Assembly (NCBI GenBank): GCA_033961575.1
Contig: CM066738.1
Location: 71,223,478-71,287,477 of the forward strand
Reading direction: 5' to 3'
From: Aselliscus stoliczkanus
Taxonomy: Eukaryota; Chordata; Mammalia; Chiroptera; Hipposideridae
Length of the DNA stretch: 64,000 bases
Shown here: positions 1 to 11,050 of the stretch, piece after piece
How the letters are laid out: every line of letters begins with the position of its first letter
How positions within the stretch are numbered: position 1 is the stretch's first letter
Program-made: the position numbers and the translations under genes
The notes under the pieces: generated by a model
The model's database searches: none
What the model saw: the letters and a program-made list of their open reading frames with translations, nothing else
Told to the model about the DNA's origin: nothing

Positions 1-80
1 GCCATATCATTGACAGCAGCTTAAAAGGTGGCTTCCAGTAGTGTAATTGCAAGGCAGAACTGAGGTAAAAAATACACACA

Positions 81-210
81 AGGTGCCCAAAAAATGTATA
101 CACAGTTTAAGAAAGGAAGAAACAAAATTCTAATACTCAATTTACAATGAATACAAGTCACATTTGACTTCTGCAATTACAAGAGGTGCTCAAAGTGGTT
201 ACCATCAGTG
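81..210 (-). mobile_element. Tc1/mariner-like DNA transposon, 3'-end fragment
   Basis: The stretch opens with a decayed terminal inverted repeat (AGGTGCCCAAAAAATGTATA) and then runs closely parallel to the copy at 20701 up to ACCATCAG. It is set to the minus strand because, in the 20701 copy, the transposase reading frame enters this segment from that strand. The match stops abruptly at about 210, so this is only the last 130 bp of an element. It cannot encode anything. Confidence 0.7.
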
Positions 211-1129
211 TAATTTTAGTACAGTTTATGTACATATAAGAAAATGATAGGTGAAGAAAAAGATAGATGAAGTTCCTCTTACTACCAAAGGAACCCAATG
301 CAGAATGCCAGAGTGTCTCTCAAAGAGCCCCCACCCCAGAAAGAACCATCCAGACGTCTAAACAAATATTCCAGAGAGTCTGCAAATACAGGACTGGCTG
401 AACCATTGGAACCATGAAGACATGCCTAACAAGGATGGTACTTGCCCATATAACATCTCCCACGGAAATATCAAGAAAGGATGAGAAAGCCCAAGATCAT
501 GTACCCCTCAAAAAAATTTTTTTAAAGCAGTTTCGCTACAATGAACCTGACCTTGAAACAGCCCTCCTTAGGTTACTGGTAGCACACAGGCCCCCTCTCC
601 ACTGACTGGGCATTCATTCCCTTGGAACCTCAAAGTTCTTAAGAGGCCTTCCTTATGAGGAGCTTGTGAACAAGAGCTCACCATAAATGATGACCAAAAA
701 GAACTCAGTGGGTCCAGTGGGGAAGTGGATGGTATCTTCTGCTCACTATAAATTATATTTTTAACCTGACTTAAGAAGCAAATCCTCTTTGAGGCATATC
801 TGGAAGCCCTTGGTGATGCCTACTCTTTTTTTGAAACTCTAAGTCAGATATGTTTTTCCTAAGGCAGCTAGCTGCCTTCTCCCATGAAACCAATTTTCAT
901 TTTTATTTGCAAAATAAAAACAAGACACAAATGGAATAGATTACTCTCCCCTCCCCTCCCCTGTATGCATAGGAGAGAGTGGCAGAAGGAAAGCCAGTGG
1001 GCAAGAGATTTTCCTGGGAAGAGCATGCGGCCAGAAGCAGGAGGGCCTGAAACAGAAGGGACGGATTTCAGCGGCAGCCCTGAGTAAACCCAGAGGCAGT
1101 GACCCTGGCAGAGGGGAAGAGACGGGAAG
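211..1129. other. No recognisable gene; unannotated
   Basis: Short open frames at 414-605 and 884-1087 show no domain, no convincing codon bias and no splice context. I recognise no repeat family here. Confidence 0.6.
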
Positions 1130-1280
1130 GAAAGGGCTCCGGAGCCAGAGCCAACGGACCCTGTGACCTCAGCCAGTCGCTGCGGGGATCTTATTACTGC
1201 CCGTCAGAGCAGTTCTGGAGAGCACATGAGATGGTACAATAAACACCTGTAGGAGTTCAATAAATGGAAACAATGATTTT
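1130..1280 (+). repeat. Probable MIR SINE
   Basis: The order of landmarks is that of MIR: a 'ccctgtgacctcagccagtc' block (like the family's tgtgaccttgggcaagtc), then a degenerate middle, then a 3' end reading AGTTCAATAAATGG. Strongly decayed. Confidence 0.45.
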
Positions 1281-3436
1281 ACCTCCCACTGAATTTAACT
1301 GAGTTAGCAAAAATGTAAATAAAAATCTCTGCTTTATAGAGGAAGCTATTGGAGCATAGATATGCCATCTAGAACCCAGTGGGGAAGATACAGTAACTTA
1401 TTTGGATTCCCAGGATCTAGGTGACCCAGGGTCACTGTGGAGTGCATGGCCGTACAGCTATGCCCTGCCTGTGGTGCCCTGTTGAGGGGCTGCTGAGAGG
1501 TGGGCTGGAATTCAGCCCTAGCTTCATTCACCAGGTCATGCTGTGGCATAAGCTTGGAGAAAGGAATGCCTTCCTAATTGTTCTGCTCAGAGGGGACAGT
1601 GTTCTGCCAGGTAGCTGGAGAAAGGTATGCCTGCTCCTAATCCTTCAGAGGTGATGGGTGTTAAGAGGGAAGAGGGCAGAGGGCAGGGATAGAGGTAATG
1701 CTTTGTCCCCTTACATGCCCAACGAGATGAGCATACTGCTCCACTCTGTCCCATGGGGCAGCTGGCTGCTGGCACCCTGGGTGACAATGGGCGGACCCTT
1801 GAGAGGACTAGTAGGCCATGTTATCTATGTCTAGAGATGCAGAGGGTGTAAGGGTTCCCTAGAAATCTTGAGAAATGAAATAGGCTCTGTACAACATAAG
1901 CAGGGGCAATCAGGAGCTGCAGTCCAGAAGGGCAGCAAGAACCCAACTGTCCTAGGCCACCACTTTGCAGAGGAGAGGGTCCTGGAGAGGCCAGAGCAAG
2001 GGAGGTATGAGGCAGGGGGGTGAGGATTCAGGGACCCAGGTCTCTAACCATCCTAGTTGGTGGAGACCGGGCAGGTGGTCACCTCTCGGAAGGGGTCAGG
2101 GTAAGGATTTTGGAAAAGCCTATGAACACCTAGGAGTCATATTTCACACTCCCAGTTCCTCTTCCTCTTTGCCTCATGAAGTTACTTTTGAGCAGGCCAA
2201 ACTGTTAAGGGAAAACAAAGTCATGAGGGGCCGGAAGCCAGCACTTTACCTGCTGAGCTTTACACAGTGACTGGGTGGCATAGCTGGGCTGAGATATTTG
2301 GGTCCCATGCTAGCCTTTCCATTGCCACTGTCCTTATGTTTCCAAGAGAAGGGTCTTCTTGTCAATGAGCCCTCTTAGTAGAACTGGAATTGCACTTGGC
2401 TTCTGGATTGCTTGCATCTTGCCAGCCTCACCCAGCAGCCTGGTCTTGGTTGGATGGACTGCACCAGCCCTGGCTGCACAGTGTGGGTAGGAGGTTGGGA
2501 GAAGCTGACACTGCCTGTCCTTGCCCTGAAGTGGAACCCTAGATGTGTTTGTGGTATCAGGAGATGCAAGAGAGATGACAAGGAAGTGTCTTTTCACAGT
2601 CAATCTCAGGGTTCCCCAGTTCCATTTCCTGCTTCCAGGCAATTCCTTAGGTGCCAGCCAGTAGTCTCCTCCTGATTCTGGTGATATTTCCCTCATTTAC
2701 TCACACCCCACCCAGCTCCAGGGAATCCCTAGAGGGGTCACTCCGTTCTTGTCCCCACTGCTGGGCAGATGGGCCCCAGGAGCTGGAAGAGGTGGCAAAC
2801 GGACCCTCAATGCCTTGCTGCTGCCTTTAACCCAAGTTCCCTCCAAGTGCTGCTTCTAGGAACTCAGTGGGGGAGATTATGAGTCCCCTGAGGCCTCAAG
2901 GTTTCTTCCCAGGTGAGGTGAAAGTCAGCTACCACCTCCAAGTGGGAGTTCCATTCCCTAGCTGAACTCGCCTCACAGGTGGCCCTTGGAGAATTCCCTC
3001 AGCATGGTGCCCTGCTAAGCAGAGATGCCTGTTGGCTTCTCTCCCTCCAGTGGCCTCCCTTCTAGAGGTTTCCCATGGACAGGGTCAGGAAGTGTCAAGG
3101 AGGGTGGGCCGGGCTGACAGGCCTGCCGGACAGGGCCCCTGCACTCTGGAGCAGAGCATTCTGACAAACGGCCTAGAGAGTGAGAGCCCCCGCCACTCAG
3201 CCTTATAGCTGTGTCTGCACAGGGCCTCACATGAGTCTCTCAGGAAGTCAGACAAAGGTGCCTGAACCATCACCCATCAGGAAGATGTCTAAGTCGGAGT
3301 GCAGGTCGAAAATACTGCTGGCTGCCTCCAGGCTCATCCTGTAAAACCTGCGGCAGTCTTGTGAAGAGATGTGACCCCACATGTTAACTGGTAGGACTTG
3401 GCCATTATTCATCACCATCATCCACAGATGGGAAAA
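1281..3436. other. No recognisable gene; mostly unique-looking sequence
   Basis: Fairly GC-rich with several open frames up to 120 codons on both strands (for example 2334-2696 minus). They overlap each other, lack domains and have no flanking splice signals I would defend. A short stretch near 3395-3435 may be MIR (decayed 'cagatggg' core). Confidence 0.5.
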
Positions 3437-3451
3437 AGAGGGGCTGGTTTT

Positions 3452-4565
3452 AGTTAGTTTGTTTGTTTAAATTTATTTATTTATTTATTTTTAATTAGTT
3501 TCAGGTGTACAACACAGTGCAATAGTTATACATTTTACCCCTCAAAGTGACAACCCCCCACCCCCAATACACCACCCCACTCCCCCCCCATATCATATAT
3601 ATCTATTACTCTTCCTCTGACTCTCTTCCAAAGTATAATCCACATCCCGTGATTATCTATATATATTCAATTACAGTAGGTTATACCACCTCCGCTTTAG
3701 TTATACAGTGCAGTGATCAAACCTCTACTCCATCCATGAAATGGTCTCCCTAACAAGACCTATGACCATCTGACATTCCACAAAATATTTACAACATTAT
3801 TAATTATATTCCCCAAACTGTTTTTCATATCCCAGTGGCAATATTGTAGTTGCCTATTTTTGCTGTCTAATCCCTTCCCCTTCTCTTTCATCCCCATCCC
3901 CCTCCCAATTAGCAACCCTGATTTTTCCTCTATATCTATGAGACAGTTTCTGTTTACTTTGCTCATTCATACAGTTTTTCAGATTCCACATATGAGTGAG
4001 ATCATATGGTATTTGTCTTTCTCTGACTGACTTATTTCACTTAACATAATAGTCTCTAGGTCCATCCATATCATTGCAAATGGTACAATTTCATTCTTCT
4101 TTATAGCAGAGTAATACTCCATTGTATAAATATACCACAGTTTCTTAATCCAGTCATCTACTGATGGGCATTTTGGTTGTTTCCAAGTCTTAGCTATTGT
4201 AAATTGTGCTGCTATGAACATAGGGGTGCATAACTTTTTTTGAATAAGTGTCTCGGTTTTTTCAGGATAAATACCTAGGAGTGGAATTGCTGGGTCAAAC
4301 GGTAGCTCTATTTCGAGTTCTTTGAGATACCTCCATACTGACTTCCATAGTGGCTGCACCAATCTGCAGTCCCACCAACAGTGCAGCAGGGTCCCCTTTT
4401 CCCCACAGCCCCGCCAGCACTTGTTGTTTGTTGATTTATTGATAATAGCCATTCTGACTGGAGTGAGGTGATATCTCATGGTGGTTTTTATTTGCATTTC
4501 CCTAATGACCAGTGAGGTTGAACTTTTTTTCATATGCCTGTTGGCCATCTGTATGTCCTCTTTAG
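3452..4565 (-). mobile_element. 5'-truncated LINE-1 insertion with perfect TSD
   Basis: On the minus strand this reads the C-terminal part of L1 ORF2, then the L1 3' UTR, then an A-rich (AAATA)n tail at about 3466-3500. A 15-bp direct repeat, AGAGGGGCTGGTTTT, flanks it at 3437-3451 and 4566-4580. That defines a target-primed insertion with 5' truncation. The perfect TSD and the uninterrupted ORF2 tail suggest it is one of the younger L1 copies in the window. Confidence 0.9.
3979..4565 (-). pseudogene. LINE-1 ORF2 C-terminal fragment (about 195 codons)
   Basis: The frame is open and encodes the region after the reverse transcriptase of L1 ORF2p. Recognisable blocks are [31 protein letters not shown], the cysteine-rich segment around [18 protein letters not shown] (Cys and His spaced as in the L1 zinc-knuckle-like domain), [13 protein letters not shown], and [13 protein letters not shown] near the end. 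It stops at the normal ORF2 terminus just before the 3' UTR. Endonuclease and polymerase domains are absent because of 5' truncation, so no active protein is possible. The open frame continues a further 22 codons (to 4632) into flanking DNA by chance. Confidence 0.9.
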
Positions 4566-4580
4566 AGAGGGGCTGGTTTT

Positions 4581-5257
4581 TCACCCTTGCCCTGCATTCC
4601 CCATGCCTCTCTCCTGCTGTCCCACACACCACCTCAGGATGTGTGGACTATGTCAGGTCCAGTGTAGTCAGAGTTTTCTGGGACTGCCAATGTTGAGAGG
4701 GAAACATCAAATAACCAAAAAAGAGCTATGGTCAGGTTCCTGACAAGGCAGGAAGAGCTGGAATCAAAACCAGCAGAGGCAGAGGGATTAATGATAAATT
4801 GGAGAGGAAGTACTCCTCAACTGTCAAAAGAAGTGGAGAGACATGCCAATGTGAGCAGGTTTGTATGGAAGTGACTGGGAAGGTGAAACAGTTCTCATCT
4901 GACAGCTTCTATTTTCCAAGTAAGAGACAAGACCCATCTAAATGGGAAAGGGAAGAGCAAAAAAGGGGAAAGGGTTTTGAAGAGAGTGAAGATGTTTGAA
5001 ATAGTTGTGGAAATGGGGAAAGTGAACCAGCCACTTGAGATTGGTGCTTATGAACATCTAGAGACTGTAATCACCCTGTTCTGTGACTTCCTGAATGAAG
5101 GAATGAGGACTTCTTGGGTAACTGCCTGTTCCACACTCACTTGGATATGTAAGTGCCAATAGAGGTTTAAAGTCAATTTATCTCTTTGTCACATTCCACT
5201 TATTCAGACACTCCAAGGCTCTTGCCATGGAAAGCCACCAGGGATGATAATATCAAC
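4581..5257. other. No recognisable feature
   Basis: Short frames only; no repeat family recognised. Confidence 0.5.
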
Positions 5258-5480
5258 AGTAACATTTACAGCTCATTATGTGCTAGGTACTGTGCTAAGC
5301 ACCATGTGTATACATATATGGTCTCTATATAGTATACATACATACACATATGTACATACATATATGGTGAGCATATATAATTTTTTTCCATTTATTTCCA
5401 TGAACTTAGGAGAGGATTTGACTACCTTCCCCATTTTAAAGATGGGAGAACTTGGTTTCAGCAGAGTTCCTCACCTGCAG
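5258..5480 (-). repeat. MIR SINE interrupted by TA/CA-rich expansion
   Basis: The MIR landmarks 'ATTATGTGCTAGGTACTGTGC' and later 'CCCCATTTTAAAGATGGGAGAA' are both present in minus-orientation order. Between them lies about 80 bp of TATATA/CATACA-rich DNA (about 5310-5375), probably an expanded simple repeat. Confidence 0.7.
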
Positions 5481-6030
5481 CCCGGCATCATGTGCCTAGG
5501 CCCTGCTGACCTCAACAGAGGCAACTGTGGACTTGAGCAAAGGAGCTGGGAAAGACCATGGAGGAAAGGGAGGTAGGGAATTCTTGATAATGAAGAATCA
5601 GTTTTGCCATGTAATAAAGATAAATTCCATGCCCTAGGACAAGGTGGAATATACTATCTGGTGTCCCCACTGTGGGCAGAGTTGACCAAAGGCAACCTGA
5701 GAGTTCCCGAGGGCATCACACAACAGGTGACAATCCTTCCTCCTGCCTGACACTTTCACTTCTTTCCTTAGGTGTCCACAGTCTCTGAAGCCACCACCTC
5801 AAGGGCCACTGCTGCCCCACCCATTGGCCCCCAGGTGCTGTCCCAAATGTGCCATGGGGCCAGAGCAGCACAGCGTTCTCAAATGTGAGGGAAAAAAGAA
5901 AATCCTCTCAGTTTCACCTTTGATTCCATTGCTCATGTCCACTAGGGTCCTCTTGAAAATGTCTTCTGTGACTTATGCCTGAAGCAGCTCTCTCACCTCT
6001 GATCTTAAAATCATGAGTCCCTGAGATAGG
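5481..6030. other. No recognisable feature
   Basis: No gene or clear repeat seen. The short open frames have no domains. Confidence 0.5.
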
Positions 6031-6172
6031 GGTGTGAGAGCGAGTATCTGTGTGAGCACGTGTCTGTGTGAGTGAGATTGTGTGTGTGTGAGGGTATGTG
6101 GAAATGAGTGCATGCATAAGTATATGTGAGAAAGACAGTATGTGTGTTAGTGTGTGTGAATGGGTGTAGGGT
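6031..6172. repeat. Degenerate GT-rich simple repeat
   Basis: About 140 bp dominated by GTGTGAG/GTGTGTGT units with many substitutions. The minus-strand open frames rich in His and Thr across it are products of the repeat. Confidence 0.8.
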
Positions 6173-6639
6173 GGAGGGAGGGGTAGCAGAGGGTGAAAAT
6201 TTAGTAATATTTTGCATTTTCCTTATCATTTCCTTTACCTCATCAACTCATGCAAACAGGCTGCCTCCATCAGATTGTTCCAGCCCCACTGGACGGGTGT
6301 GATTCCAACTTACCTCAAGCCAGGGCCTCTGTTATGGAAGCAATACTTATTTGTCAAGCTTTTGATCTGCAACTGGGCAGAACACCTTGAGGCTACTGCA
6401 GGAACATGGGTCCTGTCCCCTGGAGGTTGGTGAGAAAACCTGAAGCCCATAGTAACCTCAACACACCACAGCTTCCCCATTAAACTGAGGGGGAGCAAGC
6501 AAGCTGGTGGAGCAGAGTGCACAGTGAGAACAGCTGGACTCAAAAGGCAGAAAGGAAAATGCAGAATGGGGTGTCCTCACAGCCCCTGATCAGGAGCTTG
6601 GTCAGGAAGACTGATATATTTTGTTTTGTTTGTAGATTT

Positions 6640-7037
6640 TCGTTGTTGTTGTTGTTCTTCAGTCTAGTTGTGGAGGACGTTGCTTCACTGGCCCATGTTG
6701 GTATCATCATTGCGCTCTTCCCGGGTGAGGCAGATCGGTCGCTGGCCTCTGGATGGCCGCTCACAGCGGCTCCTGGCAGCTCACACCGGCTGCCAGCCGC
6801 TCACGCTGGCTGCTGGCCACTCACTGTAGCCTATGGCAGCCCACTGCAGCAGGGGCTGCAGCTATGCCGTCCCTGGGAACTCACAGCAGCCCAGCTCCAG
6901 ATGGAGCTGTTGTTCACCATCTTAGCTGTAGAGGGCAGTGTCACTGGCCCTCATATGTGGGATCCAAACTGAGGCTCTGCTGCTCAGAGCTGGCATCCCA
7001 AGCCAGCTCTTAAACAACGGGCCACTCGGCCGGCCCT
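6640..7037 (-). mobile_element. Long-form tRNA-derived SINE
   Basis: Reading the minus strand it starts GGCCGGCCGAGTGGCC, carries a tRNA-like promoter region, then the GCCAGTGACACTGCCCTC block shared with the short SINEs. About 300 bp of body follows (repeated GGCTGCC/GTGAGC units, a CAACTAGACTGAAG block). Similar 14-15 bp sequences flank it (TGTTTGTAGATTTT near 6628 and CGTTTGAAGATTTG near 7038), read as a decayed TSD. The most 3' body block (GGGGAATTGGGGGAGG in other copies) is missing and replaced by a (GTT)n run. Confidence 0.8.
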
Positions 7038-7049
7038 CGTTTGAAGATT

Positions 7050-7581
7050 TGATGGGGGCAGGAAGACCCCGGAGACCAAAGTCATGCAGCGCAACTCTTG
7101 GGGGTGGGGGTGGGGTGAGGGTGATGAGTATTAAAGAAAGTGCAACTTTCCTATCCCTAGTGAGGCAGGGACTCCAGGAGGCAATGTGTTCTGGTGCTAA
7201 TATTTCAGAGTTCTTCAGCCTCCTATTAACAGCTTGGTCCCAGTGTGTTCACATGAAATGATTTAGAATATAGAACTTCATTGTTCCCCAGTTGTCACAT
7301 ACCACTAAGGTAACCCCGGCGCCAGGCAGTCCCTTCCTGCTGAATATGCCATTCTCCCTTGACTGTCAGTTGCTGCCTGGCGACTGCAGGATCCAGGGTC
7401 CATATCATCAGCTGTGGTCCGTTACCCGCCTCCCCGTTTCTGGGAGTGGCATCCAAAGAGACGGGGCTGTCTCTCACTAATGCTACAGGAACCATAAAAT
7501 ATGAACTCTGCAGAATGCAAGGAGCTCAAGACATAGGGTCTTATAAAAGTTCCTTCTGCCCTGTCTCTTACCTTTTCTTCT
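7050..7581. other. No recognisable gene
   Basis: Unassigned sequence; overlapping frames around 7295-7601 on both strands have no domain. Confidence 0.5.
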
Positions 7582-8370
7582 CTGTACTGGTCACCTATTG
7601 ACACAATATTTCTGCAAATCACCCCAAATCACAGTGGCATAAACTAATAGACATTTATTATTTCTCATGAGCCTCAGGGTTGAGCTGTGCCGTTCTTTTG
7701 ATGTAAACAAAACTCAGCTGATTTCACCCAGGCTCACTTATGTATCTGCAATCAGCTGAAGGCAGGCTGGTCTAGGAAGGCCTTGCAGGAAGGATTTCAC
7801 TCTGCTCCATGTGGTCTCCCATCCTCCAGCAGGCTAATCCAGACTTGTTCTCCTGGTGGGAGAGCTCAAAGAAAACACACACAAGGCCGAGTTAAACAGG
7901 CAAGAAAAAGTTTATTCAAGACTTTTGCAATAGGGGCCAAGACTATTGTTGTACTAGGAGACAGAGATTAAAATCAACTCTGAATACAACAGAGGCATCT
8001 GGGGATTTATAGCCAAAGGGCAGGGTGAAGCAGTCCGTGGGTGGAAAAATACCAAGAGGAACTTGGTTAGATATGGGGGTGGGGAAAGGGAGTCTTGCTA
8101 AACTGGCTCGACAGGAATCTTGCTGAGCTCAGCAGGCCAAGGCCAAGGCCTAGTCAAGAAGAAGGCTCAGAGAAGTCCAAGAGAGCAGTGGAAGTGTACA
8201 AGCCTTCTTAAGGCCTTAGCTCAAAATTGTCAGTGTCACTTCCATGGCCTTTATTAGCCAAAACAAGTCACAAGGCTGACCCAGACGCAAGCAGTGGGGA
8301 AATGGCTCTATCACATTGCAAATGGCAAGGGCACCAGGAAAGGCGCACAACTGGGGCATCTTTGCAATTG
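7582..8370. repeat. Old interspersed repeat, split by an LTR
   Basis: The two parts 7582-7853 and 8201-8370 belong to one old mammalian repeat. The first has the 'ACCTATTGACACAATA...AAATCACAGTGGCATAAAC' start and the second the 'AAGTCACAAGGCTGACCCAGACGCA' block. The same landmarks occur in order, uninterrupted, at about 14700-15225. I do not name the family. Confidence 0.55.
7854..8200 (-). mobile_element. Probable solo LTR of an endogenous retrovirus
   Basis: On the minus strand the segment starts TGTACACTTCC and ends in CCACCA. It contains a TATA-like GGCTATAAATCCCC (about 8008-8021), then a polyadenylation signal in CTTGAATAAACTTTTT (about 7905-7920), followed by a T/G-rich stretch. The order promoter, AATAAA, GT-rich end and TG...CA termini is that of a gammaretrovirus-like LTR of about 350 bp. 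No internal viral genes are adjacent. I did not find a clean TSD, so the exact ends are uncertain. Confidence 0.6.
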
Positions 8371-8734
8371 ATTCCCTACTCTCTTCATGGGAAGACCCTC
8401 TTCTACTCACCAAGACCCTAGGGCAGAATGTAAAGCACCCCCATGCTCCCTGTATTCTGACTTAGCTGGTTACCTGGCTGACCATGGAAGGCATTGGAAG
8501 GGACAGAATGGAAGGTGCCAGAATTGGAACCCAGGTAACCTAAGGATTCATGTACTGATGAGGTTCTCAGGACCAAAAGGAGGCAAAGAGAATAAGACGA
8601 GAATCTATTGAACGCAATGTGTGTAAGTTAGAGACTTAGTTTTAGGAAAAAGCAAAAGCCTGGTCGTCAGAAGCCAGTGGAGCATCATACAGGGACTAGA
8701 ACAAGGATTTACTAGATACCGTAGTCATAATACT

Positions 8735-8905
8735 AAAATCCCATCATTACTTGGGTATCCAACACATGCTAGACATTGTGCTAAATGTTATACATTTAAT
8801 TGTTTTGTCTTTAAAACAGTCCTGGTATTACAACCTCCATTTTTATCAATAAGGAAATTAAGACTTAAGAGTCCACAACCACAGAACTGGTAAGTGCAGA
8901 GGATT
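8735..8905 (-). repeat. MIR SINE
   Basis: Reads 'ACACATGCTAGACATTGTGC', then 'CCTCCATTTTTATCAATAAGGAAATTAAGACTTAAGAG', then 'CCACAGAACTGGTAAGTGCAGAGG'. These are the MIR landmarks in minus-orientation order. Adjacent 8925-9050 is similar to another old repeat type (a GCACTGG...CCTGCC...GAGCTTACAATGGAG block), possibly L2. Confidence 0.7.
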
Positions 8906-9169
8906 TAAAATTCATTTAGGTCAACAATCACTGAGTACTGTCTATGTGCAAGCTCCATGTGAGGCACTGGAAAAACAAAGATAATCAGACACAGACCCTG
9001 CCTTTAACGAGCTTACAATGGAGGAGGGAGGACAGATGAGTAGAAAGGTCATTTCTATGCTGTGGGACACCGAGTATAAAGAGAATGGGGGAGGGGCACT
9101 CGGTCAGGTTTGTCTTGGCCCAAAGTATTAGTACATGCCTTTGCCACTGCACCATACTGGCTCTTTGTT

Positions 9170-9425
9170 GGCTTTTTCTACTAGGGTTGCCTTTGGCTGC
9201 TAGTAACAGAGACTAGAAATAATAAAGGAGAACTTCATTATTTTCTTTCATTTAAAAATTTTGGAGGTAGGCAATCTATTGCTGGCATGGTGGCTCCACC
9301 ATCTTGTCAGAGACCCAGGTTCCTTCTCGCTTCTGTTACACTATTCTTAGACCACAGCTTCCAACTTTAAGGATGTCTCAAGGCCCAAGATGGATGCTAG
9401 AACTCCAGTTACTGTATCCTCAAGA
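9170..9425. repeat. Possible old mammalian interspersed repeat
   Basis: The 'TTTGGCTGCTAGTAACAGAGAC' opening and the 'GGCATGGTGGCTCCACCATC' middle resemble a common decayed mammalian repeat, but I cannot name the family. Confidence 0.35.
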
Positions 9426-9439
9426 AAGAAACAGGGAGC

Positions 9440-9722
9440 AATGAAGTTAAAATGAGTTTACGAGGGTGGGCCCTAATCCAGTGTGACTGGTGTCCTTATA
9501 AAAGGGGGAATTTGGACACAGAGATGTGCATAGAGGGGAGACCATGTGAGGAAACACAGGGCAAAGAGTTTGGATCAGATCCTTCCCTCTCAGCCCTCAG
9601 AACGAACCAACCCCAACACCTTAATCTCAGACTTCTAGCCTCTAGAATTGTGAGACAATAAATTTCTGTTGTTTAAGCCACTCAGCCTACTGGTACTTTG
9701 TTACTAGCAGACAAAACATTTG
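9440..9722 (+). mobile_element. MaLR LTR, MLT1-type, 5' part decayed
   Basis: Contains in order GGGCCCTAATCCAGTGTGAC, GTGTCCTTATAAAAGGGG, GACCATGTGAGGAAACACAG, TCAGACTTCTAGCCTCTAGA, ATTGTGAGACAATAAATTTC and GTTTAAGCCACTCAG. This is the characteristic 3' half of an MLT1-type LTR with its AATAAA signal. No internal region is attached, so it is a solo LTR. Confidence 0.8.
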
Positions 9723-10599
9723 GAAAGAAGAGGAAACATGTATTGGGTAAGCAATTGGCCATCTTTGCACCAGGTCCTGGAGATAAGCCTCAGAGCTCCA
9801 ACACTCCGCTGGGGGAAGATGGGACCCATGGTGAGCTTGAGCCTGCAGGAGCGACAGGCCACAGCTGGGATGGGTGTGGGGTGGGAACCACACCCAGCAC
9901 AGGCAGATGGCTGTCCCAGACCCTCCATCCATAGGGTCTGGTCCCCATACCCAGAGGTGAGGTTGCAAATGGGCCTCCACTGTGAGACCAAGGCTGTGGC
10001 TGGGAACTTTGAGACGGCTGTGGTCCATGTTCTCATTGTCACATGTGTGTGTGAGTGTGTGAATCTGACCTGGGGGAGTGCAAACTCTTCTAACGGCCAT
10101 GTTCGCTTTCCCCTTCCTCCTGGGAGAAGGTGTGTTAAAATAGATATAATAAGTAAACACACACAAAAATATAATGCACGGGTTTGGCTCAGCTGTACCT
10201 TTAAGAACCCCAATGAGAAGAGAACAGTTGCTGGGAGCTGAAAATGGTGACCATTCCTCTCCCCCGTTCAACCTCACGACAAATTGGAGAGCCATACCCT
10301 TTATTCTCTAAAGTACAGCCAACACCAGGCTGTCACATCTAATAGAGTTTACTGAAGGCCTGAGGATCATATAGGTGATTGGCTGAAAAATAAACCTTAA
10401 ACCTGGCCACCAGGGCTCTGGAAGTGTTGACCACACCCCCTCCCACTGCCTCTCTCTGGAGCTCCCTCACCTACCTCCAGGTACCTGGGCTCCCTCATGC
10501 CCACCCCCAGTTTTCCATGCCTCATGCTCAGGACTCCTACCCCACCCCTCTTCCCACCCCCAGGCAGAGATGTGACCGCTAGGGAAGACAGCTTTTGCT
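9723..10599. other. No supported gene; overlapping long frames
   Basis: Open frames of 202 codons (9687-10295 minus) and 173 codons (9720-10241 plus) lie on top of each other. Neither shows a domain, and the compositions (His, Pro, Cys-rich) look like chance readings of GC-rich DNA. The part after 10400 is a C-rich tract. Confidence 0.6.
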
Positions 10600-11046
10600 A
10601 GAAGTACGTGAACGACTTAAAAACCTGAGTCCAACACAAAAGGCCACATATTACATGATCCGTTCCTATGAAGTCTCCAGAACAGGCAAATCTGTAGAGA
10701 GAGAAAGTGGGTGGCCTGGATCAGCGGGAGCTGGGGAGAGAGAAATGATGTTTTTTTTTGTGGGGGGGGGGAAGGTAATGAAAACGTTCTAAAATTAGAG
10801 AGTGGTAATGGTTGCAGAGCTCTGTGAATCACCAAAATTGTACATTTTATTTTATTTATTTATTTATTTATTTTTTTTGAGGGCAGTGTCACTGGCCCTC
10901 ATATATGGGACCCGAACCGGAGCTGCTGGCTTCCCAAGCCAGCGCTTAACCACCGCGCCACTCGGCCGGCCCTAAAAATTGTACATTTTAATTGAATGCA
11001 TTTTAAGGCATGTGAATTATATTTCAGTAAAGCTGTTATTTATTTA
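10600..11046 (+). mobile_element. L1M 3' end, interrupted by a short SINE
   Basis: Landmarks of an old L1 3' end run in order: 'CCACATATTACATGATCCGTTCCTATGAAGTCTCCAGAACAGGCAAATCT' (split here across 10643-10693), 'GAAAACGTTCTAAAATTAGA', 'CTCTGTGAATCACCAAAATTG' and, after the inserted SINE, 'GTGAATTATATTTCAGTAAAGCTG'. The G-run at 10763-10770 is typical of the L1 3' UTR. Confidence 0.8.
10850..10974 (-). mobile_element. Short tRNA-derived SINE with perfect TSD
   Basis: About 105 bp of SINE plus an A-rich tail (seen here as (TTTA)nT8). The minus strand begins AGGGCCGGCCGAGTGGCGCG and contains a GGTTCGGGTCC-type B box. The 16-bp TSD AAAATTGTACATTTTA lies at 10834-10849 and 10975-10990. Confidence 0.92.
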
Positions 11047-11050
11047 TTTT

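Noticed and set aside
6031..6172. CRISPR-like or satellite array
   Set aside because: The repeats are degenerate GTGTGAG units without spacers of fixed length; this is a simple repeat in a mammalian genome.
9687..10295. 202-codon minus frame and overlapping 173-codon plus frame
   Set aside because: They overlap on opposite strands and partly lie in an MLT1 LTR end. Neither has a recognisable domain.
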